A DNA stretch of 64,000 nucleotides from Ceratopteris richardii (GCA_020310875.1 CM035406.1:226170942-226234941), one strand, 5' to 3'; positions 24,420-36,045 are shown, counted from the first letter of the stretch. Numbers and translations: made by a program. Notes: a model not told the origin generated them from the sequence alone.

Positions 24420-26570
24420 AAAGCATGAAGGAGTTGAAGATGAGAATGGTGATGGAGACCAAAGTTCCATTCTATACTTATGTGGTAGTCTAAGAGTACC
24501 TACGTGCTCTTAGATCACTTAAGAAATAATTCTACCTGCTTCTAAAGACGATTGCCTAGAAGCCTTCTCTACTCCATCCCATTGAAGGAAGCAATCATTT
24601 ACTTCTCCATTCTCTGGGGATGATAACGATGAGAAAAGAGCTCTTTGATGGAATCCCTTATGAGCACACAAAAAGGGAACGATTGTTCTTCTTGAGAATC
24701 AAGAGAGAAAACTTTTTTGTAGAATCGTGAAAAGTGAAGTATCAAGAAAGGCCTCCTTCCTTTCTTCCACTCATGCATATACATGCTAAGGAAGAGCAAG
24801 AGTTCTTCCCCTCACATTGAAGAAGCAAAATATTTATGAAGATCGAATTCCATTAAGATCTACCTTGGGAAGTCACAACTTCGTATGGGGTGAATCATAG
24901 ACATCTATCGATTTTTATTGTTTGATTTATGACATGAGAATCATGAATAATCATGCTCCCCTTTCCACATTTAGATGCTTATTTCATGCATTGAAGGAGC
25001 ATCTTAAATATGCATTGAAATTGCACATATGAGAAAAAGTAGAAAACATGCCAGATGGCATTTTCAACAGTTGTTCAAATTAGTTGTTTCTTCATTTATA
25101 TGTGTTGAATGGAGTTTTAACAACAAGAACATAGCTTAATATTGAAGAAACTATCTCCAAAATCCATTTTGAGAGTATCCAATACAGCTAGCACATAGCT
25201 TAAGATTAAAGAAACTATCTCCCAGAGCGATTTCAGAAGTATCCAAATTGGCACTTTTAGACACTGTTTCCAACCAATGACTTCATAGCACCCGGTCAAC
25301 TTCAGATGCTTGTTACTTTTTGCTCATATGGCCAATTTCAACAATTTTTAGCTTGTTGGAGAGGTTATCTCACAAGCTCTGTAATGGCAAAAGCATAACG
25401 GAATTGGTGGATATTTGATGCTTCTGTACACAAAACAGTGTTGAATAGCCATGCTTTAATTCATGCATTAAAAGAGCATCTTAATTATGCATTGAAAGTG
25501 CACATATGAGAAAAAAACTGAAAATATACAAGATGGCATTTTCTCTCTGCATTTTAATGTATCAAGGTATCTTGCTCAAATGAGTTGTTTTTCATTTATA
25601 TGTATAATGTATTGAATGGAGTTTGGACGTCAACAATCCTTTTGGCATGTGAACACTTTCAAATGTGGAATGAAGTATATCTTCACATTTTAGGTTATGT
25701 AACATGATGTAATTTACTGGCGACGTTTAGGAAGCGCCTCAGGTTGTCGCGTAAAACTTGTTTTATCACACAAAATGTTATAAATGTGTGAATTATAGGC
25801 GCATGTATTTTTTGGAAAAGGATGCACCCGTAGAAGAACCACATGGATGTATTTGTGAATGAGGAGGTGAGAAACGCCTATCTTGAACATTTGCTTGTAC
25901 TTTCAGACGAGGCGACTCACATTCTCTGCCTCAAGCACCATATTTGGGTGAGGGAACAAGTGCATCAGAGGGGATGGACATGGGTGGATGCATGTGCATA
26001 TGCATATGCATATGCTTAGTTTCACCATTACTTTGCTTGGCATTCACATAGATACACGACGATGACCTAGGATATTTATGTCTGATAAGTACACTACGCA
26101 TGTGAAAAGAAATAAGTTCACACTAGCTATAACAGCTAGAAAAAGAATAAAAGTGAAAACAATCATGAAATTAATATGCTTTTAGTTTTGGACTCATTCC
26201 AAAAAGATTTAACAAAAACCATAAAAGTAAAGTTTGGAAGTGATAGAAGGGTTGAGATCTTTTAAAATACTTCAAAGATCGAAGGAACTTCTTAAAGACA
26301 AATAAGAGTAAAAAAAAAGAGAGAGTTAGGTAGCTTTCAAGTAAGCCTTGAACCACATATAGTGGTACTCAAATCTTGTATACAGTATAACCAAAAAGTG
26401 TATCAATGCAGTTATGGATATTGAATATATTTCTGCCCTTATGAGAGTATAATCTACTATGGGATGTGTTTTGGCGATGAAAAACTTCTAAAATTCATTT
26501 CACTAAGTTTCTACACCATTTTTCCAAGACAAATGAAAATCACTTCAATGCTCAATTAAGTTTGTTTATC
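24420..26570. other. intronic DNA with diverged direct repeats
   Basis: Two blocks of about 80 bp sharing gcattgaa, cacatatgagaaaaa and agatggcatttt recur near 24970 and 25460. A roughly 65-bp unit (acatagcttaa to aaactatctcc) is duplicated near 25130 and 25195. No coding sequence recognised. Confidence 0.45.
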
Positions 26571-27001
26571 TGTATGTATGAGACTGCATGTCAAAGCAGA
26601 TCTTACAAAGTGTTGTTTGATTGATGCAACAGTGGTCGTTGGAGTCAGGACTCAGGCTTCAAAACATTGTGAGCAATTATTTACTGCTGAATCCATCACC
26701 AATGGAAGGCATCCAAAAATGCAACTTATGAACAACTATGAGAGCCAGTATGACACTTTGATAATCAGTCCAGTTTATTATGAAAAGGCACTGGGCGTGA
26801 AGTACAGAAGGATGAACCTTAGGTCAGCCCATTGTGGAGGCAATACGATACATTTAAATATAGGATAGACAGAAAGAGCTTTAAGAGATGCACATATGTG
26901 AACCCAAGCCGTCAGATTATGATCAAGAAGAGGACAGTGCTGTAGATCCAAATATAAAGACTGAAACCATGCAAGAAATTTTAAACTATGCCACATGATA
27001 G
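26571..27001. other. intron 1, donor-proximal part
   Basis: Unique-looking DNA close to exon 1. Open frames at 26578-26868 (plus) and 26778-27005 (minus) overlap and have no recognisable domain. Confidence 0.35.
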
Positions 27002-27174
27002 TCATATCGATCTACAAAGCCGTTTGGCATGATTGGTAAAAACTCTAGACCTAATTCCATGTGATATGAATAGAACAATGCTTGGACGAAAAACAGCTCT
27101 AATCCAACACTCTGTGTTTTTGTTAGTACCCGCATACTCAATAATGCATGACACAAAGCACAATTGGACAGTAC

Positions 27175-27964
27175 CTGGATCGCATCCAGTTCCATTGGCA
27201 TATCCATCACCGATGAAATTGGCATTACACATGCAGGTATGTCCACCATATGATGGCTTGCAACGTGCATGAAGCGAGCATGAACAATGCCCTTTAATGA
27301 ACCACTCAAGCTTCAGCCCATAGTATAGATATATCGAGAGACTGCGATTTGTGGCGTAAGTCCAGCTAGTGAACCTGGAACACTCATAATAGATGGAGTA
27401 ATTCTGTAGATTTTGATACCCACCCGTGAAATCATGAAGGCGAAAATCTGGCGAGTTATTGAAGAGTGAATTTTGGAGGCTCTCACAACAGGATGGACGA
27501 GCATCTTGACATTGAAGAGATGGAGAAAGCAAGTAATTCTTCGGTAAGGGAATGCTGTAATTCTGGCATCCCCTCTTGCAGTTATGCAATTGGAGCATAT
27601 TATCAGAACAGAGTCTATATGCAGTACTGGAAAGCTGGAAAGTCATGAGATTGTTCACACTGCAGTTATTGGAGAAAAGGGGATCGATTCTCAGCACTCC
27701 AGAGCCTAACTCGAGAACCTGATATCTCTGTTCAGAACCTATTAAGATGAAGGTCTTATCTTCTCTACATTCGAGTTCATAGCCACGGAGCCCGCAATTA
27801 GGATGTCCATTCACCGACGGCGTGCCCTTAAGATAGAAAGGATATATAATGTCTAGGCTCCCACATTTTTGCCTGCATTTGGAGCTCAAACAGAGCATCG
27901 GCATAGACCCGACAGCGAGTAGTAGGACCGTGATCACTGCGAATACCAGGAATGGCAAAGCCAT
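27175..27964 (-). CDS. WAK-like receptor kinase, exon 1: signal peptide, GUB_WAK and EGF-like domains
   Basis: The first exon. The ATG at 27964 is the first in frame and sits in a good context (aagATGg). Residues 1-27 form a hydrophobic signal peptide (MALPFLVFAVITVLLLAVG). A GUB_WAK galacturonan-binding domain follows, starting CRQKCGSLDIIYPF and continuing with NCGLRGYELEC, LGSGVLRIDP and RPSCCESLQ, rich in Cys and potential N-glycosylation sites. A single EGF-like module ends the exon (CSCSLHARCKPSYGGHTCMC to GTGC, about residues 227-261). The donor is CCAG|GTACTG at 27175/27174. Open reading continues to 27002 past the donor but has no domain and is intron. Together with exons 2 and 3 this gives a complete type I receptor kinase. 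Confidence 0.9.
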
Positions 27965-28830
27965 CTTCAATAATTTAGCTAGGAGAGAAAGTCTAGGCTG
28001 CGCTTATCAGTGGTATCATTGCAATGATAAGGAGCTGCTATTTTTCGTTACCTGCTTCCAGATGGAGAGGATTTGATGCGGGGGGGAGGGCAGTTGATGG
28101 CGAGTGGTGTGCTGGAAGCTAGTGGAAGGATATACAACTCACGCAGAGAAAAAATGAAGGCGCTTGCGGCGCAGAGAAAGCAGATGGAGAGGCAAAGGAC
28201 GGAATCAAAAGATGCAGTGAAGCAGCAAAGAGTACAGACGCAAACGATATGGAAATCTGGACCTAATGCGCGAGTGGGTTAGTTGTAGTCCACAGTCAAC
28301 GCCCTATGATCAATTTCCAGGGGTGGTGTCGTCCGAGGGCGGAAACAAAAGGCGGCATCAAGAAGCCGAACTTCACCATAGCTCGACAGTCGGCGCTGAC
28401 TCCTGAGCCAGATTCGAGGGAATCCTCTTGCAAGAATAGTCCGCATGATGGAGCCGGGAGCCTCTATTTTGCCGCTTACCATACTCGAGATTTGTTTTCC
28501 TGCTCACTTGGCAAGTTTGGCAGCACGCAGTAAAGCTTTATTCTGTGTAACAGTTGAACAATTCAACGTCAATAGATAACGAAGAACAGAGAGCTCAGAG
28601 AGAACAAGTCTCTCGTTACGAGCCATGCATGATAGGGAGAGACAAAAAGCTCATGCATTCGACGTGCGTTCCAATATTCCGACTCCGAGAAGAGCGGAGT
28701 GGACTGAGGAAAGCTGATCTTACAGACAAACCATCTTCTTCGGGTAATCCTCGATTCCTCACGGCGAATTCTAATAACACTCCGGCAGTCCACTCCGATC
28801 GTGGTTTCTTGCGTGCTCACGTAAGACAAT
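27965..28830. other. 5' flank of the WAK-like gene
   Basis: GC-richer than its surroundings, as expected near a gene start. No clear TATA box was identified on the minus strand within 150 bp of the start codon. A small divergent open frame starts 109 bp away (see 28076-28282). Confidence 0.4.
28076..28282 (+). CDS. small basic open reading frame, divergent from the kinase gene
   Basis: ATG at 28076 to TAG at 28282, 68 codons, reading MRGGGQLMASGVLEASGRIY and then a Lys/Arg/Gln-rich helix-prone part (KALAAQRKQMERQRTESKD). The codon use is ordinary and the region is GC-rich, but no family is recognised. It could be a real small gene or first exon sharing a bidirectional promoter, or just chance in a GC-rich promoter. 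Confidence 0.2.
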   Translation: MRGGGQLMASGVLEASGRIYNSRREKMKALAAQRKQMERQRTESKDAVKQQRVQTQTIWKSGPNARVG

Positions 28831-28846
28831 GCTATACCATGAACTT

Positions 28847-29010
28847 TTTCTTTTGGAGAGTACAATGAATTGGAAAGACGCACACCCAACCTCGTAAGGT
28901 AAACGCACCCATCTTGGGGAACTCTGAGGCATCCAGTCTACCACAGGATTTGAACCCTCACCATCTGCTTAGGAATACAAGGCACATCCACTAAACCACG
29001 CCTGCTGAAA
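28847..29010 (-). mobile_element. short tRNA-derived SINE with target-site duplication
   Basis: Read on the minus strand, a tRNA-like head (A box tggtttagtggatgtg, B box gggttcaaatcc) is followed by about 100 bp of body and an A-rich end (ccaaaagaaaaag). It is flanked by gctataccatgaactt (28831-28846) and gctatagcatgaactt (29011-29026), 16 bp with one mismatch. That pair is the expected mark of LINE-machinery insertion and fixes the element at about 164 bp. Confidence 0.8.
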
Positions 29011-29026
29011 GCTATAGCATGAACTT

Positions 29027-29544
29027 AGCTAATTGTAGAAAACACAGAGAATTGTTCTTCTCTTCTCCTTAGCATAGAAGGTAGGTTGCCACACATGAGT
29101 CATATCTTTTATTATATCATCAGAATACTAACGTTCTTCTTAAGGTTGCCTTAGGGAAAATTCAGAGGGGACTCAAAACCCAACCTTCCTCCCTTAAGGA
29201 GACTTCAAATACGACTCACCTTCTCCTTTGAAATGGGTCCTAGGGCAAATTTGGAAAAGACTCAGCTTTCTTAGGCAACCTTAGGGAAAATTCGGATAAT
29301 TCTATTCTATCTCGAGTCCTCTATTGTTTTACATGTGATCCTACTTGTTCACATGAGGTGACACAATCAATTTGAGTGCAGCACATTAAACCAAACATGA
29401 AGAAGAGTTCAAACCTCTCTCTTCCATTGATGAGTGTTCCACCATCCAAGAAAGTGGATAGCAACACATATAAGTCATATTTTCATGTGTATAATCTTTA
29501 GGGTAGTTCTCTTGTGTGTCACTTCAAGTGGATGCATGAAGTAG
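29027..29544. other. no recognised gene
   Basis: Contains a diverged pair of ccttagggaaaattc words near 29148 and 29278 but nothing coding. Confidence 0.4.
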
Positions 29545-29572
29545 ACAAGATGTGGCAATTTCCCTTCTTTCG

Positions 29573-29660
<88 letters not shown>

Positions 29661-29687
29661 CAAGATGTGGCAATTTACCTTCTTTCG

Positions 29688-29762
<75 letters not shown>
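29545..29762. repeat. duplicated unit with two (TA)n arrays
   Basis: A 31-bp unique piece (agacaagatgtggcaattt, then cccttctttcgc) at 29545 and again at about 29659 is followed each time by a pure TA run of about 80 and 70 bp. It ends in a short tatg/tgtg tract to 29780. Open frames of alternating Ile/Tyr here are artefacts. Confidence 0.95.
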
Positions 29763-29765
<3 letters not shown>

Positions 29766-30317
29766 GTATATGTGTGTGTGAGAGAGATTTGTTGTCTCAC
29801 TTCTGTGTGTGAACGTGCAAACAATATAACATCGTTTATCCGCATTATTTTGTCGGAAAGTGTTTAAACAAATATTTCTTTTGCTGCCGTAGCACACAAG
29901 ATACAAATCGGAGCTTTAAAAGACCTTCTCATGGACATGGCACATTGGAAACATGCACGGAAAAGTTTTTCTAATTAGAAGCTTGCATATTATGTGCAAT
30001 AGCCACTCGTGACTTCGTCCCAAATCCTTTGTTATAAGAATTTAAAAACAAAAAGCTATGAATGCAAATGAAACCTAAGAAAACGTTATCCTTTCTTCTT
30101 CGTGGTACATAAGACTTTGAATTTTCAGCTTCGAGTAGAATTTTCTGGGCAATAGTATCGCCATGATGGAGACTAGATAAAGTTGGTGGATTTTGAAACC
30201 CTAGAGCATCATTGGTGGATTTTGAAACCCTAGAGCATCATTTGCAAGTGGTCACTAGTGTGAATTTGCAGCTCTATTTCAAGCTTCATTTCGTGAGCTT
30301 TGAGGAGCAACATACTT
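29763..30317. other. no recognised gene; small duplication
   Basis: A 29-bp unit (ttggtggattttgaaacc and following) is tandemly duplicated at about 30183-30240. No coding signal. Confidence 0.5.
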
Positions 30318-31650
30318 TGTATGAGTGAACTTGGGCTTTCAATAATATCATGTATAATATTATGTTAGAAAATTAAGAAGTGTTTCAAGCTCAAAAGTGT
30401 GGGGAAAAGCCCAGCAGTGAATTTTTACATCAACTACAATCAAAGGAGGACCACTTCCTTGAGTTGAAGGCATCAAATTATGGTTGAGATGGAAATAGAT
30501 CCATTGACTAAAAATAGTTCACCTTTTGATATGATTGGACCTCAGTTTTAGACATGTATATGAATATGATTGATTAATATCTTAATGCATTACCTCCTCT
30601 CAAGAACTATCTAGCATACACATGAGAATGACATGTAACTCTCCACCCGACCAACCATTCTATATATTTCTAAATTAATACTCATCTTTGGAGTCAACTA
30701 GATTCTACTTGTGCATGTTTAACTTCCACCATTGCATCTGTGTCCACAACTAGAGCTACACTTGACAAGTGTCCCAGTTGACTGGAGTCTACACATGTCA
30801 AGTGTAGTAACCACTCGAGATAAGTCTTACTATGCTCGATCTAACTTGTGTTAACTCAAGTGGATGCTTCTAGAATGCTCTAGAGAGTGTGTGGTTAGAC
30901 ACTCTATCTAATGCACTCATGTGATGAGTCATTACTTCTATTGATGCGTGAGATAATTAACATGTACTGTGTATGAGTGAACTTGGGCTCTCAATAATAT
31001 CATGTATAATATTATGTTAGAAAATTAAGAAGTGTTTCAAGCTCAAAAGTGTGGGGACAAGCCCCAACAGTGAATTTTTACATCAACTATAATCAAAGGA
31101 GGACCACTTCCTTGAGTCAAAAGCATCAAATTATGGTTGAGATGGAAACAGATCCATAGGAGTAAAAATAGTTCAGCTTTTGATATGATTGGACCTCAGT
31201 TTTAGACATGTATATGAATATGATCGATTAATATCTTAATGCATTACCTCCTCTCAAGAACTATCTAGCATACACATGAGAATGACATGTAACTCTCCAC
31301 CCGACCAACCATTCTATAGATTTCTAAACTAACTTATCTTTGTATTCAACTAGAGTCAACTTGTGCATGGTTAACCTCCACCATTGTGTCTGTATCCACA
31401 ACTAGAGCGACACTCGACAAGTGTCCCAGTTGACTGGAGTCTACACATGTCAAGTGTACTAACCACTTGAGATAAGTTTTATTATTGTACTCGATTTAAA
31501 CTTGTGTTAACTCAAGTGGATGCTTCTAGAAGGCTCTAGAGAGTCTTTGGCTAGACACTCTCCCTAATGCACTCATGGGGATTGAACCCAAGACCTCATT
31601 CTTCCCATCCATGACACTTAATCACTTAGCCACTAGGTTAATCACATGTC
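30318..31650. repeat. tandem duplication of a 652-bp unit
   Basis: The sequence starting tgtatgagtgaacttgggct at 30318 recurs at 30970. About 600 bp align with few changes, through agacactct and taatgcactcatg. After that point copy 1 continues with about 50 bp of unrelated DNA, whereas copy 2 continues into a tRNA-like sequence. No protein is encoded. Confidence 0.9.
31575..31645 (-). mobile_element. tRNA-like head, probable SINE 5' end
   Basis: The minus strand has an A-box-like taacctagtggctaagtg and a B-box-like gggttcaatcccc about 45 bp on, without a foldable acceptor stem. Read on this strand, the 652-bp unit lies directly downstream, so the unit may be a SINE body and copy 1 a head-less copy. 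Confidence 0.5.
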
Positions 31651-33149
31651 TTATCTAATACTCCAAAAGATCATAATGTTAACTTGACATCTACCTTAGT
31701 CAAGCTAGTTTATAACATTTTCCCATCTTGAAGAACATTTTCATCCTCAAAAGTATGCTTCGAGTTAGAAATTATATCATAATATTCCCTTGAGCCCATG
31801 GTTCGAACTGAGGAGCATGGTTGTATCTCTGTAATTCGCCTCTAACCTCAAAAGGTGATTAGGACCCTATCTTGATCTAAAAATAGGGAAATCCATGTGT
31901 GTTTTGATGTCTATCCAAATAAAATGAGTGGCATCTAGCTTTGCACGTGTTAAAGTGAACCTAATGTAGACTATAGAACTAATAATAAGGGAAGATTATA
32001 AAACATCCCTACCCCACTCACTATTTTTCCATGTGTTTCTTGGGCACCATATGCATAGCATAATCATGTGAAGTGGGCGGACTCTAAATATCCTAGCTTA
32101 ATTGTTAACTTGGTCCATTTTTGTGCACCACTTATCAGCATCCATATGCATAGCATAGTCATGTGAAGTGGGCGGACTCTAAATATCCTAGCTTAATTGT
32201 TAACTTGGTACATTTTTGCACACCACTTGTGGATGGACTCAACAAAAATGGATGGATTCTTATCTTCCTAAAGTGACACTTTTTTGAATCTCATACATAT
32301 TATTAGATTAAAAAAAAACTCATCTTGGGACTTGCTTGAGATAAAATAACTTCTTGACACCTACATAAAGGATATCATGTCCGAAGTGTTCAAAATAAAT
32401 CACTTATGACTAGAAAGGTTATAAAAGAAACATCAAATAGATTAAAAAAATCTATTGAAATGAAGTGAATTCATCAAATCATAGAGGAAACTACATCGAA
32501 AAGATAACTCTATTTTCTGAGGTAAAGACCATACTTTCATTTTCATTGCATCAAGGTCTAGAATTCATCATGGTTTCCTTCAATGCTCAGATTGAGAAGT
32601 CTCAAAAGCGGAACTAGTTTTTATGTAGAAATGTTTTGCAAGGACTTGTGATTGGTGTAGACCTAAATCCCAATATAGATATGCATAGTCCAACCAATGA
32701 GAAAAGAAGAGCAATGAGAGAGTGTGATGAGACGGATAAAAAAATCATTTTACTTTGTGAAATCATGTTAAAGAGTTGGAAGATGCACAAGGGCAATTGT
32801 TTATGCCCTAGATTATGAAGATCTTGTAGATCACGCCTTAAATGGAATTAGAAATGATGAAAAATGAAGGGCTTTCTTACCTTGAATGTATCTGAGGGAC
32901 TCTCATCTTTTATTTTAATCAACAAATCGCTCTCATGGTGACAGAGGAAATGAAACTAGGTGGTTATCATGCCATGGATAGCATAGGGCAACAGATGTGT
33001 GCAAGTAAAGGAAGAGGAAGGAAAAACCAGAGATGCTATTAGAGGAAGAGGAAAAGTCTAAAGTAACCAAGGAGGTAATGCACAATAAAGAATGAAGTTT
33101 AAAGAGATGGAAGAGTAATCAATAAAGAAAGATTTGGAAGATGTGATGG
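31651..33149. other. no recognised gene; 102-bp tandem duplication
   Basis: A block starting near 32049 (catatgcatagcata to ttaacttggt) recurs at about 32151, a 102-bp period with a few changes. The rest is AT-rich with short unassigned open frames. The 5' boundary of Copia-A4 near 33150 is approximate. Confidence 0.5.
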
Positions 33150-34041
33150 TAGAGAATGGAAAAATTCATGCCTAAATTGATGGTGTACACTTTGAGAAAT
33201 ATCAAATTAGATGCATCTTTTCATATCATACTCGCTCAAGCTCTCCTAGTGCTTTCTTTGCATCAGATTACTGAGCAATGGCTATCTCTAGTCTTTGTGA
33301 TGAGAACAAGTTTTTCTTTTTTGATGAAGCACATAATTCACAACATTGGATGGTTGCTATGTAATTAGAGTATGAATAATGGTACTTGGTCTTCATGTGA
33401 TCTGCCGTCAAGCAAAAAGGCCAGGCCACTAGCACTAAATGGACACAAGTTGAAATGTAAGATTGATTGAACAATTGATAGGTATAAGGATAGGCTTGTT
33501 GCCAAAGGATATGATGAAGAGAAATGCATTGATTTTGATGAGAATTTTGTTCCCACGTGTCAAATTATCACTTTTGCTCATCATGTTTGGAGTGTATAGC
33601 AATTGGACATTAAAAAATGCATGTTTGAATGTGATTTAGATAAAGAAGTGTATGTATTTCAGCCACTTGTCTTTGTGTAGGAAGGGCATGAAAACGAAGT
33701 ATGTAGGTTGAAAAAGGCATTGTATGGATTGAAGAAACCATGTAGTGCTTGGTATGAAAAAGGCACATGCCACTTTAACACATGGTTTTGAGAACAATCC
33801 AAAAGAAAAGCACCTTATATATTAAGCGTGAAGATGATGTACTTCTGATCATTGTTGCATATGCTGATGATAGGTTTTTTATTGTCTTCAACAATAAGTA
33901 TATTGCTAAATTTAAGTCTGATTTTCATGCCTCTTTTGAGAGGTTAGATTTGGGCCATTCGCATCATTATTTGAGCATTCAATTTAGGAAAGTTGTTAGG
34001 GTTATAACTTTGTGTCAAACAAAATACACTGACACATTATT
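33150..34041 (+). pseudogene. Copia-A4 integrase tail and reverse transcriptase, left part
   Basis: Plus strand: MPKLMVYTLRNIKLDAS (33165 on), a broken pre-RT segment, QLDIKKCMFECDLDKEVYVF, CRLKKALYGLKKP, then DDVLLIIVAYADDRFFIV, where the YVDD box is YADD, KFKSDFHASFERLDLGHSHHY and CQTKYTDTL. Three frames are needed to read it. The segment is homologous to A1 5285-6480. Confidence 0.8.
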
Positions 34042-35045
34042 TGTTGGAATATGCAAGTCCACACCATCCCTTTAAAGAGGTGGAAAATAAAGTTTTATTA
34101 TATGATTAACTTTTTACTATGTTTCATTATTTCTTTAGAGTAATTTAATATGTTTTTGAGATCAACAATGGTCGTGCATAAGACACATAAAGTCAATGCC
34201 AATTTGGAAAAGTATTCCTACAACTTAGGAGAAATTTCAGGGTAGCACACCTTTTTTGGAGGTAGTCTTCATTGAGCATATCTCTCTATCTGTCCATCAT
34301 TGGCATTTTTTAAAAAGGTGAAATGTTCTACACAATATGGAGAACATGCTCACCAGAAAGGTTAAGCCAAGTCAACTCCAAACTCGAGATATGTAGGTAG
34401 AAATATGGTAGGTAAATCATTAGCATATTTATGAAAACAACTAACATGCCAACTTTGGAAGGTTGTCTCTCAAGCTAGGTGCACCACCTCAAAATGGTTT
34501 CTTCAAAAACATTGTTCTTGTATCAAGAAGAATCTCCATCTAAATCAATTTTGGCAAAATCCCACACATAAGAGAGTTATGCCTAATTAAAGAAAGGCTT
34601 GTGAACACTTTTGAAGGCAGAGAGATAGGCAGTTGGAGTTGAGAGACAGTCTTCATAAAAGACTTATTTTGTGGAGTTGTGAAGTGCATCCTTGGGACCA
34701 AAGTTGAGGTTTATTCCAAAACTTGTGGCCCTTATATATTGGCTTCATTGAGCTTTATTCTACATTGAGGCCATTATACATTGGCTTAATTGGCTACATC
34801 GGAGTTGTGAAGTGCATCCTAGGGACCAAAGTGGAGTGGTTTATTCCTCAATTTTTTGTATCATTGAGCTCATTTGATAGAGCTATTAGCTTAAATCTTT
34901 TCAACTTTTTTAAGCTTGACTTAGCTTCTACTATTGAAATTTGTAACCTTGTTTAGTTAAGGATTGCTCACTCATTTTGTCTCTCATATCTATTCTCAAT
35001 TTTTGTTTGAGAGTGTGTTTAAGATTAGCTCCTCATTTTCTTTCA
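34042..35045 (+). repeat. 5' LTR of Copia-B
   Basis: 1,004 bp, TG...CA, bounded by the ttatt duplication on the left and the tRNA-Met primer site on the right. It matches 46547-47084 and 49636-49861 across most of its length. Confidence 0.9.
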
Positions 35046-35057
35046 TGGTATCAAAGC
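35046..35057 (+). promoter_or_regulatory. primer-binding site of Copia-B
   Basis: tggtatcaaagc, one base from the common copia tRNA-iMet site, immediately after the LTR CA. Confidence 0.85.
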
Positions 35058-35133
35058 TCCTAGGTTAGAAGTGCATAGTGTGAGCATATTTGAGTGAAGG
35101 AAAGAGTCTCGACTCAACTTGTTGCACTTGAAG

Positions 35134-35866
35134 ATGGCACCAAGTCTCCAAAAATTACATTTCGAAGGAATTGAGAAACTTAATGGAAACAACTTCGTGA
35201 AATGGAAGGTAAAGATGGAGTCCCTATTTTTTTTTCAAGATTAAATCATATGAACAACAAACATGGTCTTTTGTCGCACTTGTATTGTTGGAAGAGATAG
35301 CAGAACATAAACATGATCCCAAAGAGGAATCATGGTGATTGATAGTGGAGCAAGTTCTCATATGACTTCTCATCCTGCATATTTTTCAAGCCCGAATTAT
35401 GCCTATGGAGTTATGGAATAAGAGGTATGGAAACTTGAATTTTATTGTATGTGCATGTTGAAGAACAAATACATGGTCATTGGCATTCTTGCCTTACCAA
35501 GGATTGGAAAGGTGTGTGAAGCATGCTAGCTTGGAAAGCATTCTAAGAGTAAGCTCTCAAAGAATAGTTTCAAGACCTGTAATATAGTTGAATTGGCTCA
35601 CACTTATGTATGTGATTCAACCCACAATTCCTCCATATTCAAGTGAAGGGTGAAGCAAACGAATGTAAAAAATTCCTTCCTCAATGGCCTACTTGAGAAA
35701 GAATTCTATATGCAACAACTGAATGGACACATTGTCAAAGGTGATGAGCACATGCTATGAAAACTTCACAGAAGTTTTTATGGTTTGAAGCAAGATCCTT
35801 GAGCTTTGTATGCATGGATTGATTATCATCTTTTCTCTCAAGGTTTTCAAAGGAGAAATGTTGATC
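35134..35866 (+). pseudogene. Copia-B gag start, protease, integrase and RT pieces
   Basis: The ATG at 35134 reads MAPSLQKLHFEGIEKLNGNN and FVKWKVKMESLFF, then breaks. Protease VIDSGASSHMTSHPAYF (about 35338) keeps DSGA. CEACLLGKHSKSKL is the integrase zinc-type C..C with the upstream His pair missing. Directly after comes RT: NSFLNGLLEKEFYMQQ, FYGLKQDP and YHLFSQGFQRRNVD. Gag, the integrase core and the RT start are largely deleted, so this was already defective. RT then stops at the LTR-C insertion. Confidence 0.8.
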
Positions 35867-35871
35867 GTAGT

Positions 35872-36045
35872 TGTTGGAGATGTAAGGATCAAGATATTCA
35901 TATATATATAGTATTTATAGAGTATTGCCTCAAGAAGTTCATTATGTGGTCTCGAGGCTCCCACACATGTGTGCACATCTCTCCTCTCCTCTCCCTCCCT
36001 CCATCTCCTCCTTACTCCTCTTGTTCAGCACACCAAAGTCCATCA
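35872..36045 (+). repeat. 5' LTR of LTR-C
   Basis: 174 bp, tgttgg to catca, with a TATA-like tatatatatagtattta (about 35900-35916) and a CT-rich 3' part. Confidence 0.75.

Larger units (their letters stand above)
18842..27174 (-). other. intron 1 of the WAK-like gene (8,333 nt) filled with repeats
   Basis: GT-AG boundaries (GTACTG at 27174, AACAG at 18842). It holds a SINE-like tRNA head (about 18995-19140), Copia-E (about 19530-22370, same strand as the gene), a plus-strand copia gag fragment (23590-24115), a 108-bp tandem duplication (24196-24411) and scattered direct repeats (24950-25560). No further kinase or EGF exon was recognised inside it, although a small cysteine-rich exon could be missed by eye. 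Confidence 0.75.

Noticed and set aside
27002..27174. C-terminal extension of the exon 1 frame (to 322 codons)
   Set aside because: There is a good donor (CCAG|GTACTG) at 27174, the downstream residues match no domain, and splicing to exons 2 and 3 gives a complete in-frame receptor kinase.
28554..28889. Overlapping open frames of about 105 codons on both strands
   Set aside because: Two frames overlap on opposite strands, one running into the SINE, and neither shows a domain.
28847..29010. tRNA gene
   Set aside because: A and B boxes are present, but there is no paired acceptor stem, and the sequence continues into a SINE body with A-rich tail and TSD.
29475..29906. Ile-Tyr open frames
   Set aside because: Translations of the TA arrays.
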